Shown here piece after piece: positions 6,202-7,744 of a DNA stretch of 7,744 nt. Under the pieces are notes generated by a model, which worked only from the letters and a program-made list of their open reading frames with translations, made no database searches and was not told the origin of the DNA. Every line of letters begins with the position of its first letter. Position 1 is the stretch's first letter. Both the position numbers and the translations under genes were made by a program. The stretch is from assembly GCA_015523685.1 (NCBI GenBank), contig WAJW01000006.1:1-7744 (forward strand), given 5' to 3'. This stretch comes from Archaeoglobaceae archaeon (GTDB lineage Archaea; Halobacteriota; Archaeoglobi; Archaeoglobales; JdFR-42).

Positions 6202-7527
6202 ATGTACATAGTAATTGCAGGTGCGGGAGAGGTGGGATACAACCTCGCCAGGAGTCTCAGCGTTGAGAATGATATAATCCTTATAGAGAAGAGGGCTGAT
6301 CGGAGACCTATTCTCGAGGAACTGGATGTAAAGGTGATCACAGGAAACGCGGCAAACGTGTCTGTGCTGAAACAGGCAGAAGCGGGTAAGGCAGATATTT
6401 TCGTTGGCGTCACAGGAGATGACGAGGTCAATCTCATTGCATGCCTTGCAGCTCATAGAATGGGGGCAAAAAGAACAATCGCCCGTGTTGGAAATCCTGA
6501 ATATGTCGACAAACCCATCATATTCAATCATCCACTGGGAATAGATGTCCTTGTATGTCCAGAGCTCGTTCTGGCCCACAGCATAGCCAATCTTGTGAAG
6601 TTACCTGGAGCAATAGATATTGAGATGTTTGGAGGCGGAGCGGTTGAAATGATGGAGGGGGTTGTTGGTGAGGATTCTGTTCTCAGAGGGAAAAGGCTAT
6701 CAGACCTTGATCTTCCACCTCAGACAATAATACTCGCTGTGGTGAGGAATGGGGAGATTCTTATTCCAAGAGGGGATACCGTTCTTGGAGATAATGACAG
6801 GGTGATAATAATAGGAACACCCTCATCCATCGAGAAGGTTCAATTTTTCCTGAAAAAAACGAGAGATGTGAGAAATGTCACAATCATTGGCGGTGGTACG
6901 GTAGGAAGCTATATAGCCATGCTTCTCGAAAAGACCGATTTTAACGTGAAGCTCATCGAAAGTTCAAGGGAGCGATGTGAAGAGCTTACAAAGATTCTGA
7001 GGAAGGTGAGGATAATACAGGGAGATGGAACGGACATTGACCTCCTCGAGGAGGAGAGGATTGGAGATTCCGATGTTCTGATTGCGGTAACAGAGAGTGA
7101 TGAAAAGAATCTCCTCTGCTCCCTGCTGGGAAAGAACCTCGGTGTGGAGAAAACAATATCCAGGGTCGGAAAGGAAGACTACATAAGAATTTTCCAGAAA
7201 ATAGGAATAGATGTTGCACTGTCTCCCAGGAAGGCAACCTACATGGAGGTTCTCAAACACATGAGGAAGATGAAGGTGAATGCAATCGCAGAAATCGAGC
7301 ATGGAGAAGCAAATCTTCTGGAGATAGAAATAGGGTCGGGATCGAAACTTGCCGGGAAAACGGTAGAAAAACTGAACATGCCGAAAGAATCACTTGTCAG
7401 CATGATAATTCGGGACGGAAAACCGATAATTCCCGTAGGTTCAAGTGTTATTGAAGAAGGAGACAGATTGTTGGTGTTTACAAAACCCTCCGCACTTAAG
7501 AAGGTGGAAAAGCTGTTCTCAAAATAA
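6202..7527 (+). CDS. trkA: Trk potassium uptake regulatory subunit TrkA, two RCK units
   Basis: TrkA is the cytosolic, nucleotide-binding subunit that gates the TrkH potassium channel/transporter in the membrane. The 441-residue protein is a full-length tandem form: TrkA_N at about 1-118, TrkA_C at about 135-215, a second TrkA_N at about 226-340 and a second TrkA_C at about 357-440. Each N domain keeps its dinucleotide-binding loop, GAGEVG at 7-12 and GGGTVG at 230-235, with acidic E29 and E253 at the end of the second strand, as expected for NAD(H) binding. The halves also share the [TI]GxxxxVxxLxxA-type block (TGNAANVSVLKQA at 47-59, compare QGDGTDIDLLEEE at 273-285) and a TG/TES-D-D/EKN block (71-77 and 297-303). 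The start fits leaderless initiation from the box at 6170-6182. trkH follows after 11 nt, so the two form an operon. No defect seen. Confidence 0.95.
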   Translation: MYIVIAGAGEVGYNLARSLSVENDIILIEKRADRRPILEELDVKVITGNAANVSVLKQAEAGKADIFVGVTGDDEVNLIACLAAHRMGAKRTIARVGNPEYVDKPIIFNHPLGIDVLVCPELVLAHSIANLVKLPGAIDIEMFGGGAVEMMEGVVGEDSVLRGKRLSDLDLPPQTIILAVVRNGEILIPRGDTVLGDNDRVIIIGTPSSIEKVQFFLKKTRDVRNVTIIGGGTVGSYIAMLLEKTDFNVKLIESSRERCEELTKILRKVRIIQGDGTDIDLLEEERIGDSDVLIAVTESDEKNLLCSLLGKNLGVEKTISRVGKEDYIRIFQKIGIDVALSPRKATYMEVLKHMRKMKVNAIAEIEHGEANLLEIEIGSGSKLAGKTVEKLNMPKESLVSMIIRDGKPIIPVGSSVIEEGDRLLVFTKPSALKKVEKLFSK

Positions 7528-7528
7528 C

Positions 7529-7533
7529 GGGTG
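7529..7533 (+). promoter_or_regulatory. Ribosome binding site of trkH
   Basis: GGGTG in the 11-nt gap between trkA and trkH, 5 nt before the ATG at 7539, partly matches the archaeal GGTGA core and supports that start. Confidence 0.4.
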
Positions 7534-7538
7534 TATTG

Positions 7539-7744
7539 ATGAACCACAGATTCGTATTTGAGATTCTCGGAAAGCTTCTCAAATATTATTCCCTAGTTTT
7601 TCTCCCCTCTCTCGGGCTCGCCTACTATTATGGGGAAAATATCTTTCCGTACATCATATCATCGGTAATTACCCTCGCTTCAGGACTTATTCTGGAATGG
7701 TATTTCCGTGGATCTCAGGATTTTATGGGCAAGAAGGAGGGGTA
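7539..7744 (+). CDS. trkH: Trk potassium transporter membrane subunit TrkH, 5' part
   Basis: The frame opens at ATG 7539 and runs off the right edge after 68 codons with no stop. The visible part starts MNHRFVFEILGKLLKYYSL, followed by a hydrophobic segment containing FLPSLGLAYYYGE at about 21-33, then a second at about 36-54 (YIISSVITLASGLILEWYF) and the GKKEG motif at the end. This matches the TrkH N terminus, where the first transmembrane helix is followed by a small-residue LYGE turn, a second helix, and a GR-REGY-type loop before the first pore unit. TrkH forms the potassium-conducting pore gated by TrkA, encoded 11 nt upstream. The assignment rests on this short N terminus plus the trkA context. 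The start is supported by a nearby ribosome binding site; an in-frame TTG directly before it (7536) is less likely. Confidence 0.85.
   Translation, partial: MNHRFVFEILGKLLKYYSLVFLPSLGLAYYYGENIFPYIISSVITLASGLILEWYFRGSQDFMGKKEG

Noticed and set aside
6187..6579. 130-codon minus-strand frame antisense to the trkA start
   Set aside because: It overlaps the conserved first RCK domain and its start is not linked to any promoter; it is Cys-rich noise, though superficially zinc-finger-like.

Overview
The window looks like a chromosomal segment from a euryarchaeon, most likely a thermophile. Four things point there. Arginine is encoded largely by AGA/AGG and isoleucine often by ATA. The promoters are archaeal TATA boxes placed about 25 bp before start codons, so several transcripts appear leaderless. 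Genes inside operons carry GGTGAT/GAGG-type ribosome binding sites. The gene set includes archaeal-type phosphopantetheine adenylyltransferase, a DUF84 NTPase and DUF1152. An Archaeoglobi-like source would fit, but the sequence alone does not fix the genus.

Left part, plus strand (1-2909): the 3' end of a DUF488 gene; a 168-bp intergenic region with the htpX promoter; htpX (membrane zinc protease) overlapping by ATGA an unrecognised 173-residue soluble protein; then a second short promoter and a pair, coaD (coenzyme A synthesis) and a DUF84/YjjX-type inosine/xanthosine triphosphatase, overlapping by 10 nt.

Middle part, minus strand (2912-6145): a tight operon reading DUF1152, aroA (EPSP synthase), aroC (chorismate synthase), in which each gene overlaps the next. 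The two Aro enzymes catalyse the last two steps to chorismate. DUF1152 is uncharacterised and leads the operon. The operon converges on the NTPase gene with only 2 nt between stop codons.

Right part, plus strand (6202-7744): trkA, a two-RCK-unit regulatory subunit of a Trk potassium transporter, followed after 11 nt by the 5' end of its membrane partner trkH, cut off by the window. trkA and the DUF1152-aro operon diverge from a 56-bp spacer that holds one AT-rich box at suitable distance for both, so they may share a promoter element.

The content is mainly housekeeping. I see no mobile element, CRISPR array, tRNA or rRNA. The most open questions are the 173-residue partner of HtpX and the role of DUF1152 ahead of the chorismate genes.
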